Positions 15,238 to 23,663 of a stretch of 64,000 nucleotides of DNA are shown here, piece after piece; within the stretch, counting starts at the first letter, position 1, and the number at the start of each line of letters is the position of its first letter. Below the pieces are notes generated by a model. That model worked only from the letters and a program-made list of their open reading frames with translations, was not told where the DNA came from and did no database searches. The translations under genes and the position numbers were made by a program. The DNA lies in the NCBI GenBank assembly GCA_023423935.1, contig JAFAEQ010000005.1, forward strand, positions 1 through 64,000. The letters are read 5' to 3'. Origin of the DNA: Pseudomonadota bacterium (GTDB lineage: Bacteria > Pseudomonadota > Gammaproteobacteria > Steroidobacterales > Steroidobacteraceae).

Positions 15238-16281
15238 TCAGCCACCCTCTTCCTTGTAGATGCCGACTTCGGCGGGCTTTCCTTTTGCGACTCGCGCACG
15301 ATACATGCCGCTGGTATTGAAGCTCCAGGAGATCTGTCCATCGGGCGCCACCGCGATGATGCCGCCATCGCCGCCGAGCTCGGTGAGTCGTTTCTGGATC
15401 ACTTCATCGGCGGCGGCCTGCAGACTCAGGTTCTTGTACTCCACGAGCGCACAGATCTCGCGCGCGACGGTGAGGCGAATGAAGTACTCGCCGGTGCCCG
15501 TTGCGGACACAGCGCACGAGCGATTCGATGCATAGGTTCCCGCGCCGATGATGGGACTATCGCCCACGCGTCCCCAGCGTTTGCCGGTCGTGCCGCCGGT
15601 CGATGTTCCTGCGGCCACGTTGCCGTTCACGTCGAGTGCCACCGCACCGACCGTGCCGCGCTTGCCTTCGTCGTGGACGAGATTCTCTTTTGGATTTTCC
15701 TGCAGAACACCGGCGGGCTTCTGCGGGATCGGCAGGTTGCGCGCTTTCAGGAAAGTCTCGAGCGCACGCCAGCGGCGCTCCGTGTAGAACCACGCAGGCT
15801 CGACCTGCTCGACGCCCTGCTCCAACGAAAAAGCATCCGCACCGTTGCCGACGAGCATCACGTGCGGCGAGTGCTCCATCACACGCCGCGCCAGCATGAT
15901 CGGATGGCGTGTGCGAGTAACACCCGCCACCGCCCCCACATTGAGCGTGGCGCCGTCCATGATCGAGGCATCGAGCTCGACGCGGCCTTCGCTCGTGTAT
16001 ACCGCGCCGCGCCCTGCATTGAAGAGCGGATCGTCTTCCATGCGCGTGATGGCCGCCTGGACGGCATCGAGCGCGCTTCCATTCGCTTCGAGGACCGCAC
16101 TGCCTGCTTCGAGCGCGCGCTGCAGTGCCTCGCGGTAACTCGCATCCTGTTCAGGCGTGAGCGAAGCGCGCTCGATCACACCGGCACCGCCGTGAATTGC
16201 AATGGACCATCGCCGATCCGTGTCGGCGCGAGCGGAATCAGTAAGCATCGTGAAGCCGATTAGAAGTATGAAAATGCGCAT
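15238..16281 (-). CDS. Isoaspartyl peptidase / type III L-asparaginase precursor
   Basis: A 347-residue N-terminal-nucleophile hydrolase that cleaves isoaspartyl dipeptides and asparagine after autoproteolysis. Residues 1-20 are a signal peptide, so the enzyme is exported. Family motifs are WSIAIHGGAGVI, DDPLFNAGRGAVYT and the cleavage site GKRGTVGAVALD, where Thr210 becomes the new N-terminus and nucleophile. GNVAAGTSTGGTTGKRWGRVGDSPIIGAG follows, matching the substrate-binding loops (motif given in two known blocks). Start ATG 16281 has only a weak GAAAAG upstream but gives an exact signal peptide. It is divergent from the thrA-like gene. No partner gene is evident. Confidence 0.92.
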   Translation of the reverse strand: MRIFILLIGFTMLTDSARADTDRRWSIAIHGGAGVIERASLTPEQDASYREALQRALEAGSAVLEANGSALDAVQAAITRMEDDPLFNAGRGAVYTSEGRVELDASIMDGATLNVGAVAGVTRTRHPIMLARRVMEHSPHVMLVGNGADAFSLEQGVEQVEPAWFYTERRWRALETFLKARNLPIPQKPAGVLQENPKENLVHDEGKRGTVGAVALDVNGNVAAGTSTGGTTGKRWGRVGDSPIIGAGTYASNRSCAVSATGTGEYFIRLTVAREICALVEYKNLSLQAAADEVIQKRLTELGGDGGIIAVAPDGQISWSFNTSGMYRARVAKGKPAEVGIYKEEGG

Positions 16282-16470
16282 GATCTTTTCGTTGTGACGC
16301 TGATCGAGGGCAAGCGTAAGCCATTCGAGCGTCGAACGCTGCATCGAAGCGCCCCTGACATGCGATTGGCATCCGCTGTATGCAATGCGTTCGCCAGCTA
16401 AATTTTTTTGCTCGCGGAGGTATCCATTCGCGCGCTAAAACACTCTTAGTATCCGGCACCTCAGTGTGCA

Positions 16471-16549
16471 CCGGGAGCGATGCTGCGAACTCGTTCCCGG
16501 GAGGCGTGCGGCAGCAATGCCGCACGCATCTCCACAATCCAGGTGGAGA
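16471..16549 (+). ncRNA. Three tightly packed hairpins in the thrA-like leader (candidate structured RNA)
   Basis: H1 is a 10-bp stem with one G-U pair (16471-16500, loop TGCTGCGAAC). H2 is a perfect 10-bp stem closed by a GCAA tetraloop (16504-16527). H3 is a 7-bp stem with loop AATCCAG (16529-16549). They abut with 1-3 nt between them. The GNRA loop exists only on the plus strand, which points to an RNA read toward the aspartokinase gene 177 nt downstream. I could not match it to a riboswitch class I know. It could be an aptamer-like leader or a small RNA. Confidence 0.45.
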
Positions 16550-16639
16550 GAAAGCCCTGACCTCTGCTAGGCTTCGACTCACGCGCCGATTTGATCATCA
16601 GCTTGCGGGCGCGAAATAAATACGGCTAAAGCGGCAGTG

Positions 16640-16680
16640 AAACCTGCGTCGGCTCGGCCGGGCAGGTTTTTTTCTGCCCG
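16640..16680 (+). terminator. Attenuator-like terminator with an alternative hairpin
   Basis: Hairpin T: AAACCTGC (16640-16647) pairs with GCAGGTTT (16662-16669) around an inner CGGC/GCCG stem, and the T run 16667-16673 follows. Hairpin A: CGGGCAG (16659-16665) pairs with CTGCCCG (16674-16680). The two share the GGCAG strand and cannot form together. This sits 46 nt before the thrA-like start codon and is the geometry of transcription attenuation, though a plain terminator of a short upstream RNA is also possible. Confidence 0.55.
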
Positions 16681-16725
16681 TCGCGCATGCAAGTCCGCCG
16701 TCTTTACCAAAACGTGGAGATGGTG

Positions 16726-18423
16726 ATGAAACATCGAACGATCGTTCTGAAATTCGGCAGCTCGGTGCTGCGCAGCGCGACAGATCTGCCGGCCGCGGTC
16801 CATGAAATCTACCGCTGGTATCGCGAGGGTTGGCGCGTCGTCGCCGTCGTTTCTGCACTCGATGCAACGACCGATCGTTTGTTGTACGAAGCACGGACGC
16901 TGACCCCCAACCCCGAACCCCAGGCGCTCGCAGAGTTGCTCGCGACAGGCGAGCGTCGCAGCGCTGCATTGCTGGGCATCGCGCTGGATCGCGCCGGGAT
17001 CCCCGCGCGTGTCGCCGATCCGCGTGAAGCAGGCTTCACCACGGCAGGCACTGCACTCGATGCGACACCTGTTGAGCTCGATCGTAAGACGTTCGAGCGC
17101 TGGTTCGAGCAGGATGCAGTCATCGTCTTTCCCGGCTTCTTCGGTTACGACATCACCGGTCGCCTGCAACTCTTGGGGCGTGGCGGCTCGGATCTGTCCG
17201 CCGTCTATCTCGCCGAGGCGCTCGATGCACAGCAGTGTTGTCTGTTGAAGGATGTCGACGGCGTTTATGAGCGCGATCCTGCGTCGACCACCAATGAACC
17301 CGCGCGACGCTTCGCCACGCTCGGTTACGAAGATGCGATCGAACGGGCACAGAAGCTGATTCAGCCGAAAGCGGTACGCGCGCTGCAGCGCCTGAACCGC
17401 ACCGCCAGCGTCGCTGCACTCGGCCGCGATTATCAATCCGTTGTCGGCCCCTTCGAATGCGAGCTCGTCGATAGACATCCATCGCGACCGTTGCGCGTGC
17501 TGATCCTGGGTCTCGGCACCGTCGGATTCAGTGTCTATCAGCGTCTTCTGGCGATGCCCGATCGATTTCATCCGATCGGCATTCTGGTGCGCGATCGCGC
17601 GAAGCATCTCGCACGCGACATCCCCGAAGCATTGCTGATCGATCGACAGCAGGACTTGCCCGCGCTCGAGGCCGATGTCGTCATCGACGCGCTCCCTGGC
17701 GTCGAACCTTCGGCCGCGCTGTCACGATATTTCCTGGCGCATGGCGTGCACGTGGTGACGGCCAACAAGGCAGTGATCGCGGAGACCGGCGCGCACCTGG
17801 AGAAGCTCGCGCAACAGACCGGCGCAACGCTCAGATACAGCGCTGCCGTCGGTGGAGGCGTGCCGATGGTCGAGACCGTTCAGCGATTGAGATCTCTGAC
17901 CGACGTCGCATGCTTCGAGGCGATCCTGAATGGCACGTCGAACTTCGTCCTTAGCCGTTGCGCGCGAGGAGTGTCATTCGAAGACGCCGTTCGTGAAGCA
18001 CAGGCGGCGGGATTCGCAGAGTTAGATCCATCGGAGGATCTGTCAGGACGTGACGCCGCTCGCAAACTGCTGATTCTGTCGCGGCTCGCATTCGGCAAGG
18101 AGCCTGACACGATTCAGATCGAAGCCATCAATGCAGCATCGATCGCCGATAAGCGAGCGCACCTTCCTCCGGATCACACATTGCGGCACATCGCGCGCGT
18201 CTCCCACGAGGACTCAACGGTGAACGCACGTCTTGAGCTCGCCGCTGTTCATAACGCGAGTCCGCTCGGCCGCACGGTCGATGAGTTCAACTATCTGGCA
18301 ATCACGACCATTGCCGGTGACATGACGAGCGTACGCGGACGTGGCGCCGGAGGCTGGCCGACGGCGGAGGCGATCATGGGAGATCTGCGCGGCTTGTCGC
18401 CGCGGCAGCAGGCTAGAACCTGA
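16726..18423 (+). CDS. thrA: Fused aspartokinase-homoserine dehydrogenase lacking the ACT region
   Basis: A 565-residue bifunctional enzyme for steps 1 and 3 of the aspartate-to-threonine/methionine pathway. Aspartokinase spans about 1-235 (VLKFGSSVL at 7-15, FFGYDITGRLQLLGRGGSD around 138-156, VDGVYERDP). Homoserine dehydrogenase spans about 255-565 (NAD(P) loop LGLGTVG near 262, VVTANKAVIAE, SAAVGGGVPM, ILNGTSNFVLSR, DAARKLLILSR). Classical ThrA has about 820 residues with an ACT regulatory region between the halves; here the kinase runs almost directly into the dehydrogenase, so threonine feedback through ACT should be absent (inference). ATG 16726 has GGAG 6 nt upstream; ATG 16720 is too close to that site. 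A structured leader precedes it. Confidence 0.9.
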   Translation: MKHRTIVLKFGSSVLRSATDLPAAVHEIYRWYREGWRVVAVVSALDATTDRLLYEARTLTPNPEPQALAELLATGERRSAALLGIALDRAGIPARVADPREAGFTTAGTALDATPVELDRKTFERWFEQDAVIVFPGFFGYDITGRLQLLGRGGSDLSAVYLAEALDAQQCCLLKDVDGVYERDPASTTNEPARRFATLGYEDAIERAQKLIQPKAVRALQRLNRTASVAALGRDYQSVVGPFECELVDRHPSRPLRVLILGLGTVGFSVYQRLLAMPDRFHPIGILVRDRAKHLARDIPEALLIDRQQDLPALEADVVIDALPGVEPSAALSRYFLAHGVHVVTANKAVIAETGAHLEKLAQQTGATLRYSAAVGGGVPMVETVQRLRSLTDVACFEAILNGTSNFVLSRCARGVSFEDAVREAQAAGFAELDPSEDLSGRDAARKLLILSRLAFGKEPDTIQIEAINAASIADKRAHLPPDHTLRHIARVSHEDSTVNARLELAAVHNASPLGRTVDEFNYLAITTIAGDMTSVRGRGAGGWPTAEAIMGDLRGLSPRQQART

Positions 18424-18447
18424 AAGCGGTTCGGCCGGCGCAGCTCA

Positions 18448-19098
18448 TCATTCCTGCGAGGAGTCGTCGCTATCGAGCTCTTGCCTCCGCGCCTGCAAAG
18501 CGCGCGGCAAATGCCAGCCGCGATGAATCGCAGTGAGCCTGAGCACGAAGCACAGCAGCGCTCCAATCAGCGCGCTGGCCACGGGCGACAACCCGAGTCG
18601 ATCGCCAAACACGACGACCAGCGCACCCGCGAGCGCGGCGACGGCATAGAGATCGGAACGCAGCACAGTGGGAATCTGTGCGAGCAGCAGATCGCGCACG
18701 ACGCCGCCGCCGATGCCGGTCAACATACCCAGCAGCGCGGCGGTCATCGGGTGGAGATCAAAGGCCAGCGCCTTCTCCGCGCCGGCCACTGCAAACAGTG
18801 AAAGTCCCGCCGCATCGAACAGCCGCACGGGATGCGACAGGCGCTCGATCGTCCCCAGCCAGCGAAACGAGATCACGCCGGCCGCGGTTGAGATCGCGAG
18901 ATAACGCCAGTCCTGCAGAGCTGCCGGTGGAATCGCACCTATCAACACATCGCGCATGATGCCGCCCGAGCACGCGGCCGCGAACGCCAGAACGAGCACG
19001 CCGAAAATATCGAGCTGCCGCCGCGCCGCAGCCGTGGCACCGGCCAACGCAAACACGAAGGTGCCGACGAGATCGAGTATGAGGACAAGTGTTTGCAT
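18448..19098 (-). CDS. TRIC / UPF0126-family membrane protein
   Basis: A 216-residue inner-membrane protein with about seven hydrophobic helices. The two halves repeat the family signature: FVFALAGATAAARRQLDIFG with ACSGGIMRDVL, then FAVAGAEKALAF with GIGGGVVRDLL. These GG-x-x-RD motifs define bacterial TRIC-type trimeric cation channels (YicG/UPF0126). Start ATG 19098 gives the normal length; longer frames upstream add a non-hydrophobic stretch. Convergent with the thrA-like gene, 24 bp between stop codons. Confidence 0.88.
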   Translation of the reverse strand: MQTLVLILDLVGTFVFALAGATAAARRQLDIFGVLVLAFAAACSGGIMRDVLIGAIPPAALQDWRYLAISTAAGVISFRWLGTIERLSHPVRLFDAAGLSLFAVAGAEKALAFDLHPMTAALLGMLTGIGGGVVRDLLLAQIPTVLRSDLYAVAALAGALVVVFGDRLGLSPVASALIGALLCFVLRLTAIHRGWHLPRALQARRQELDSDDSSQE

Positions 19099-19387
19099 TG
19101 CGGATGCCGGTACCGATCGAGACGTTCCTCGTAAAAGCGCGCGTCGCACCACCAGGACACGCCATCCAGAATTGCTTTGTATCACTGCGGCAGCATGACA
19201 GGCGATATCTCTCGACGGGAACGTGGTTGGATCTGAGCTCAACGCGCGACCTGGCTGCGAGGTTGGTTCGAGCGATAGCGTAGCCGTCAGCGTCGAATCG
19301 ACAGTGGAACGTCCGATACGTTATAGAACGTCCGGCAGTGCCCTATGGCATTTCGGTACTATCCCGCCAGTTGCAGAGGAAGCGCAC

Positions 19388-20731
19388 ATGAGCAGGAGCA
19401 GGAAGACATGGATCATTGCTCTATCCGCGATGATTGCGGGCCAGGCGGCATCTCTCCCGCCCGAGCCTGACAATGACAAGTCCGCGGATCTCCAGGCCAC
19501 CGTTCGGGCGCTCGAAGCCGAAGTCGTGGAGCTACGCGGTTTGCCGTTCAAGACAAGCGTGCCCGCGGAGATCCAGTCGCAGGAGGAGTTCGGCCAGTTT
19601 CTGGACCAGCGTATCGGCGAAGTGATGCCCGATGCGATGAGCGACAACTATGGGCTCATCGTGAGGCGGCTCGGTTTGTATCGAGGCGAGCTCGCGAATT
19701 TTCGTCAAACGGCGAAGAGCGTGATGAGCTCGCAGGCGGCGGCCTACTACGACCCGGATGTTCAGCGTTTCTATGTGCTGATGCAGGATGGGCCCGACCT
19801 CATCATGCGGATGCTCTTTTCGCACGAGCTGTATCACGGCCTCCAGGATCAGCATTTCGGACTCGAGAAGTACATGCCGAGACGCGGCAGCAGTCCGGCA
19901 CTCGACTCCGATCAGATGACTGCCAGACAGTCGGTGGTGGAAGGCGAAGCCACCTACATCATGAACATGTGGATCGTGAAGCAGATGGCGAACAAGGAGC
20001 CGACACGCGAACTCATGGCGCCAGTCGTGCGCATGCAGAGCGAGATGGACATGGACGCCATCAGATCGATGGTCAAGATGCCTCAGGCCGCGGACCTCAT
20101 GGGCGAGAGCATGCAGGCAGCCATGAAAGCTTCCGAATCCATTCCTTCGTTCATCATGGAATCGATGATGGGCGTGTATCTCAAGGGCCTCGCGTTCGTG
20201 TTCGCCATACAGGATCAAGGATGGAGCGAAGTGGAGAAACTCTATGGAGAGTATCCGCCGCACTCGACCGAGCAGATCCTGCATCCGGAGAAATGGCAGT
20301 CACGCGAACAGCATTCGGCGATTACGTTTCAGAACCTTGCGGGGCTATCCGCACTGAAAGACTGGACTCTGCTCGCATCCGATGTCGTGGGCGAGTTTCA
20401 ATGGCGCGTGATCTTCAAGGAACAAGGGCTCGGTAAAGAGGCGGAGACAGCCTCCGCTGGCTGGGACGGCGATCGCTATGCGATCTTCAAGCACAAGGCT
20501 TCGGATGCGACGCTCATGCTGCTGCGAACCTCCTGGGACAGCAGCGCTGAGGCCGAAGAGTTCGCGGACGCCTACCGCCGCTTGCTCACGAACAAGTACG
20601 CAGGCGCGCCGGAACCTGTGCGTCTGATTCAGGAAGGCGAGGATGTGTACGTGGTCGAAGGCGGCCGCAAGCATGATCTCGCTGCGTTGATGAAAGGCCT
20701 GAGAAAAACGAAGAAGACAAAGGTGATGTGA
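19388..20731 (+). CDS. Exported HExxH putative metallopeptidase, family not recognised
   Basis: 447 residues. A basic start and hydrophobic stretch (WIIALSAMIAGQAASL) look like a signal peptide. A short coiled-coil-like segment (ATVRALEAEVVELRG) follows. The zinc motif HELYH is at 146-150 (LFSHELYHGLQDQHFG), with a possible third ligand in VVEGEATYIMN about 40 residues on. The context (SHELxHxLQDQ, then an EGEA segment) is typical of secreted gluzincin-like proteins of unknown role. The C-terminal half has no motif I recognise. ATG 19388 follows GAGGAAG. It is a lone gene; substrate unknown. Confidence 0.75.
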   Translation: MSRSRKTWIIALSAMIAGQAASLPPEPDNDKSADLQATVRALEAEVVELRGLPFKTSVPAEIQSQEEFGQFLDQRIGEVMPDAMSDNYGLIVRRLGLYRGELANFRQTAKSVMSSQAAAYYDPDVQRFYVLMQDGPDLIMRMLFSHELYHGLQDQHFGLEKYMPRRGSSPALDSDQMTARQSVVEGEATYIMNMWIVKQMANKEPTRELMAPVVRMQSEMDMDAIRSMVKMPQAADLMGESMQAAMKASESIPSFIMESMMGVYLKGLAFVFAIQDQGWSEVEKLYGEYPPHSTEQILHPEKWQSREQHSAITFQNLAGLSALKDWTLLASDVVGEFQWRVIFKEQGLGKEAETASAGWDGDRYAIFKHKASDATLMLLRTSWDSSAEAEEFADAYRRLLTNKYAGAPEPVRLIQEGEDVYVVEGGRKHDLAALMKGLRKTKKTKVM

Positions 20732-20807
20732 ATCGCGTGCTGCTCGTTGCGAAGAGCAGACGCGCATGAAAAGGCAGTGCCGCTCTCGCAGCACTGCCCG
20801 AAGCCTG

Positions 20808-21800
20808 CTATTCCGCGACCCAGATCAATGCTCCGTCGCGCTGCTCAACCCGGCCGATACCCGGGAACGGGAAATGGACCGCATAGAAGCGTTCGCCGCT
20901 CTTGGCAAGATCCGCGTCCACACCGCTGCGGCTCACTGCACCGACTTTCTCATCCGTGTCGAAACCCATCAGCCACTCGGGCTTCTTCACCGAGATGACC
21001 GAGTGATGCATCGTATCGCCGATATAGAGCATCGATTCATCGCCGGAGATGATCCTGTAGCCCGAATGGCCCGGCGTATGGCCTTTGATCTCCACGGCAC
21101 GCACTACGCCGGGAACGATCTCGGCGTTGGGCTTGAAGGTTTCCACCTTGGGCTTCATGGCCGCGACGAGGGCATCGCGCGTGGAAAGCCCGATGGCCTT
21201 CGCCGTGTCGGTGTTCATGGTCGTGAGAAACGTCCACTCAGGCTCGGAGATATGGATCGTCGCGTTCGGAAATACGAGCACGCCATCGGCGTTGGTCAGC
21301 CCGCCCACATGATCGCCATGCACGTGCGAGATGAAGATATCGGTGACGCTTTCGGGATCGATGCCCGCTTCCGAGATGGCGCGCGCGATATGTCCTGCCG
21401 TCGGCCCGAAGTTGGTCCCCGCGCCTGTATCGAAGAGCAGCACGCGATCCGGCGTCTTTACGTACAACGGCTGTAACCCCAGCTGAATCGTCTCCGTGCC
21501 CAGACCTGCTGCCGTCAGCAGCGTCGAGACTTCATCACGTGTGTGCCCGATGCCGAAAACCTTGTTGTCGTTGGGGAACTCGAGATCGCCGTCGCTCAAC
21601 GCGATCGCTGAGTACGTGCCGATCGTGAACGGATGCACGATGGCGGAGCTCTGGGCGGAGGCCGCGGTTTCGCTCGCCTGAGGGGCCGGGCTCGAAGCGG
21701 ACGTGGATGCAGGCTGCTCTGCGGGTTTGGAGCACGCCGCGAGAACCGAGGCGACCAGGATCGAGACGATCGAGATCGCACGAGCCGAGACACGATTCAT
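20808..21800 (-). CDS. Metallo-beta-lactamase-fold hydrolase, lipoprotein
   Basis: 330 residues. The N-terminus ends in a lipobox (VLAAC, Cys23), so the mature protein is probably lipid-anchored, followed by a Ser/Ala/Pro linker. The MBL-fold zinc motif is HVHGDH at 159-164 (ISHVHGDHVGG), with later ligands in GHTPGHSGY and YIGDTMHH. The set resembles the AHL-lactonase/quorum-quenching-like and general MBL hydrolase group, but the substrate is not determinable. ATG 21800 has AAGGAGA upstream. Confidence 0.88.
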   Translation of the reverse strand: MNRVSARAISIVSILVASVLAACSKPAEQPASTSASSPAPQASETAASAQSSAIVHPFTIGTYSAIALSDGDLEFPNDNKVFGIGHTRDEVSTLLTAAGLGTETIQLGLQPLYVKTPDRVLLFDTGAGTNFGPTAGHIARAISEAGIDPESVTDIFISHVHGDHVGGLTNADGVLVFPNATIHISEPEWTFLTTMNTDTAKAIGLSTRDALVAAMKPKVETFKPNAEIVPGVVRAVEIKGHTPGHSGYRIISGDESMLYIGDTMHHSVISVKKPEWLMGFDTDEKVGAVSRSGVDADLAKSGERFYAVHFPFPGIGRVEQRDGALIWVAE

Positions 21801-22029
21801 GTGAATCTCCTTGTAAGAACGGGACACCGATTGTAGTGCAGATACGGCATCGGCCGGACAGAGCGAACTCTTCGCGCTGACGTGGCAATTAGAGTTCGAT
21901 ACTCGCGCAGCCGGGCCCGGCATCGCGTTGAGCAGGACGTCTCGAAGTCTTGTTTTTCATATGTCACCGCGGATGTAGCAGCGGACATGCGAAGTGAGTT
22001 TCTTTCTCGTCAGACGCGAGCCCTCTCCC
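21801..22029. other. Intergenic, leads into the repeat array
   Basis: Upstream region of the MBL lipoprotein gene. No gene or clear site was seen; the REP array begins at about 22030. Confidence 0.5.
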
Positions 22030-22194
22030 TGTGGGTCCGACTTTAGTCGGACATTCCTTCTGTTCGGCTGAAGCCGAACCCACAAAAGAAGAGGCAGCTA
22101 GCCAATGGTCAGCTGGTCCGCTGGCCAGATAAGGAAGGCTATTTGTTCGGCTAATCCGAACCCACAGCAGCGACTCGCGCAGCGTCCATCTCCG

Positions 22195-22257
22195 ATCTCT
22201 GTGTTCTCTGTGTTCTCTGTGATCTCTGTGATCTCTGTGATCTCTGTGATCTCTGTG
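22195..22257. repeat. 9-bp tandem repeat, seven units
   Basis: Units ATCTCTGTG or TTCTCTGTG, seven in a row (63 bp). The matching site in the next macro-unit has only three. Confidence 0.9.
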
Positions 22258-22618
22258 TGAAATCCGCCTCTTCTCCGAACCCAGTGCGCCCCGTGGAGTT
22301 CCGATCTCCTTATCCTGTGGGTCCGACTTCAGTCGGACAGGTTTTATTGTTCGGCTAAAGCCGAACCACAAAGAGGCAGTTGGCCAGCTGGTCTGCTGGT
22401 CTGCTGGCCAGAAAAGGAAGGCCATTTGTTCGGCTAAGCCGAACCCCAATAGCCTCTCCCTGTGGGTCCGACTTTAGTCGGACATTCCTTCTGTTCGGCT
22501 GAAGCCGAACCCACAAAAGAAGAAGGAGCTGGCCAGCTGGTCTGCCGGCCAGATAAGGAAGGCTGTTTGTTCGGCTAAGCCGAACCCACGGCAGCGACTC
22601 GCGCAGCGTCCATCTCCG

Positions 22619-22645
22619 AACTCTGTGATCTCTGTGATCTCTGTG
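22619..22645. repeat. 9-bp tandem repeat, three units
   Basis: AACTCTGTG followed by two ATCTCTGTG, in the same place within the second macro-unit as the seven-unit array of the first. Confidence 0.9.
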
Positions 22646-22990
22646 TGAAATCCGCCTCTTCTCCGAACCCAGTGAACCCAGTGCGCCCCGTGGAGTTCCG
22701 ATCTCCTTATCCTGTGGGTCCGACTTCAGTCGGACATTCCTTCTGTTCGGCTGAAGCCGAACCCACAAGAGAAGAGGCAGCTGGCCAACTGGTCTGCTGG
22801 TCCGCTGGCTAGATAAGGAAGCTATTTGTTCGGCTGAAGCCGAACCCACAAGAGAAGAGGCTAGCTGGCCAACTGGTCTGCTGACCAGATAAGGAAGTCT
22901 ATTTGTTCGGCCACCAGCACCTCATTTGTGTTGGATGCAGCCCGCCTCTACGATCGGCTCTAGAAGAACCAATAACAACAAGGACCCAAC

Positions 22991-23638
22991 GTGATACTTG
23001 CGTTATTCATCGGTCTTTTCATCCTGATCGGTACGCTCACGGTCTATGGGCCTTCGATCGTCGCGATCACACTGCTCGCCTCCGGCTTCGCCTATCTCAT
23101 CGGTCGCTTGTGGAGAACCCAATCCGAAGTTGGCGCACAACTCAAGAGTTGGGTGCTTCGCGGCGCGGTGCTCGCGATCGCAACGTTCGCGTTCACCACG
23201 GGGTTTCTGCAGACGCTCGATCCGAAACGAGCGCCCGTGCCATGGTTACCTGCGGCCGCTCCGCAGCCTGCGGCCTCCGCTCTGCAGCCTTCGCCCACCG
23301 CTACCGGCCTGGAAGGTATTCGCGGCGTTCCGATCGCGGACCGCGATCACCTGTGTCAGATGGTCTGTGCGAACGGATCGAGCAAGTGGGACCCGAAGTA
23401 CTTCGAGCGATCCGAGCTGCACGATCTTCCGAACGATCCGACTTCGGCGGGCCTGCGTTGTTACTACCACGAGATGCCCTTGCCGCCTGATGATGAGGAG
23501 CGCGTCTCCGATGCGGAACTGGACAAGCGCTGTGGGGAGCGCGGCGCAAGCGGTTGCTGGTGGTCGATCAAGCGTGGCGTCTACGGAGAACACGCCTCCT
23601 GCATGCGTCCCATTTTCCCGACCCCCGCAGGCGGTTGA
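22991..23638 (+). CDS. Membrane-anchored protein of unknown function, Cys-rich C-terminus
   Basis: 215 residues starting at GTG 22991 with AAGGA upstream. Two or three hydrophobic segments occupy residues 1-75 (LALFIGLFILIGTLTVYG, IVAITLLASGFAYLIG, GAVLAIATFAFTTGFL). A Pro/Ala-rich linker follows, then a soluble domain with several cysteines (HLCQMVCANG, LRCYYHE, LDKRCGERGASGCWW, HASCMRP), likely disulfide-bonded outside the cytoplasm. No family recognised. It abuts the repeat array on its left and is convergent with the small membrane protein at 23664-24122. Confidence 0.65.
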   Translation: MILALFIGLFILIGTLTVYGPSIVAITLLASGFAYLIGRLWRTQSEVGAQLKSWVLRGAVLAIATFAFTTGFLQTLDPKRAPVPWLPAAAPQPAASALQPSPTATGLEGIRGVPIADRDHLCQMVCANGSSKWDPKYFERSELHDLPNDPTSAGLRCYYHEMPLPPDDEERVSDAELDKRCGERGASGCWWSIKRGVYGEHASCMRPIFPTPAGG

Positions 23639-23663
23639 CGAACCCCTCGTTGCAACTCGCGCG

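Larger units (their letters stand above)
22030..22905. repeat. Macro-repeat of REP doublets with embedded 9-bp tandem repeat
   Basis: Two near-identical units of about 420 bp, starting near 22022 and 22443, plus a partial third. Each has a REP doublet: GTGGGTCCGACTTTAGTCGG hairpin facing a GTTCGGCTGAAGCCGAACCC hairpin, so the pair starts TGTGGGT and ends ACCCACA. A GGCCAGCTGGTC-type spacer, single TTCGGCTAAGCCGAA hairpins, a 9-bp tandem repeat and a shared CGCCTCTTCTCCGAACCCAG segment follow. The structure matches BIME-like clusters of repetitive extragenic palindromes. No ORF here is credible. Confidence 0.85.

Noticed and set aside
16441..16560. Assignment of the hairpin leader to a named riboswitch (SAM, TPP, glycine, SAH) or 6S/SRP RNA
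   Set aside because: The conserved core sequences I know for these classes are absent, so I left it unclassified.
22195..22257. CRISPR array
   Set aside because: The 9-bp units are contiguous without spacers and there are no cas genes; REP hairpins elsewhere are also not spaced like CRISPR repeats.
22355..22849. Minus-strand frame with repeated SASAEQ / VRLKSDPQ words
   Set aside because: The repeats are REP hairpins read as protein; the same words recur in every REP array.
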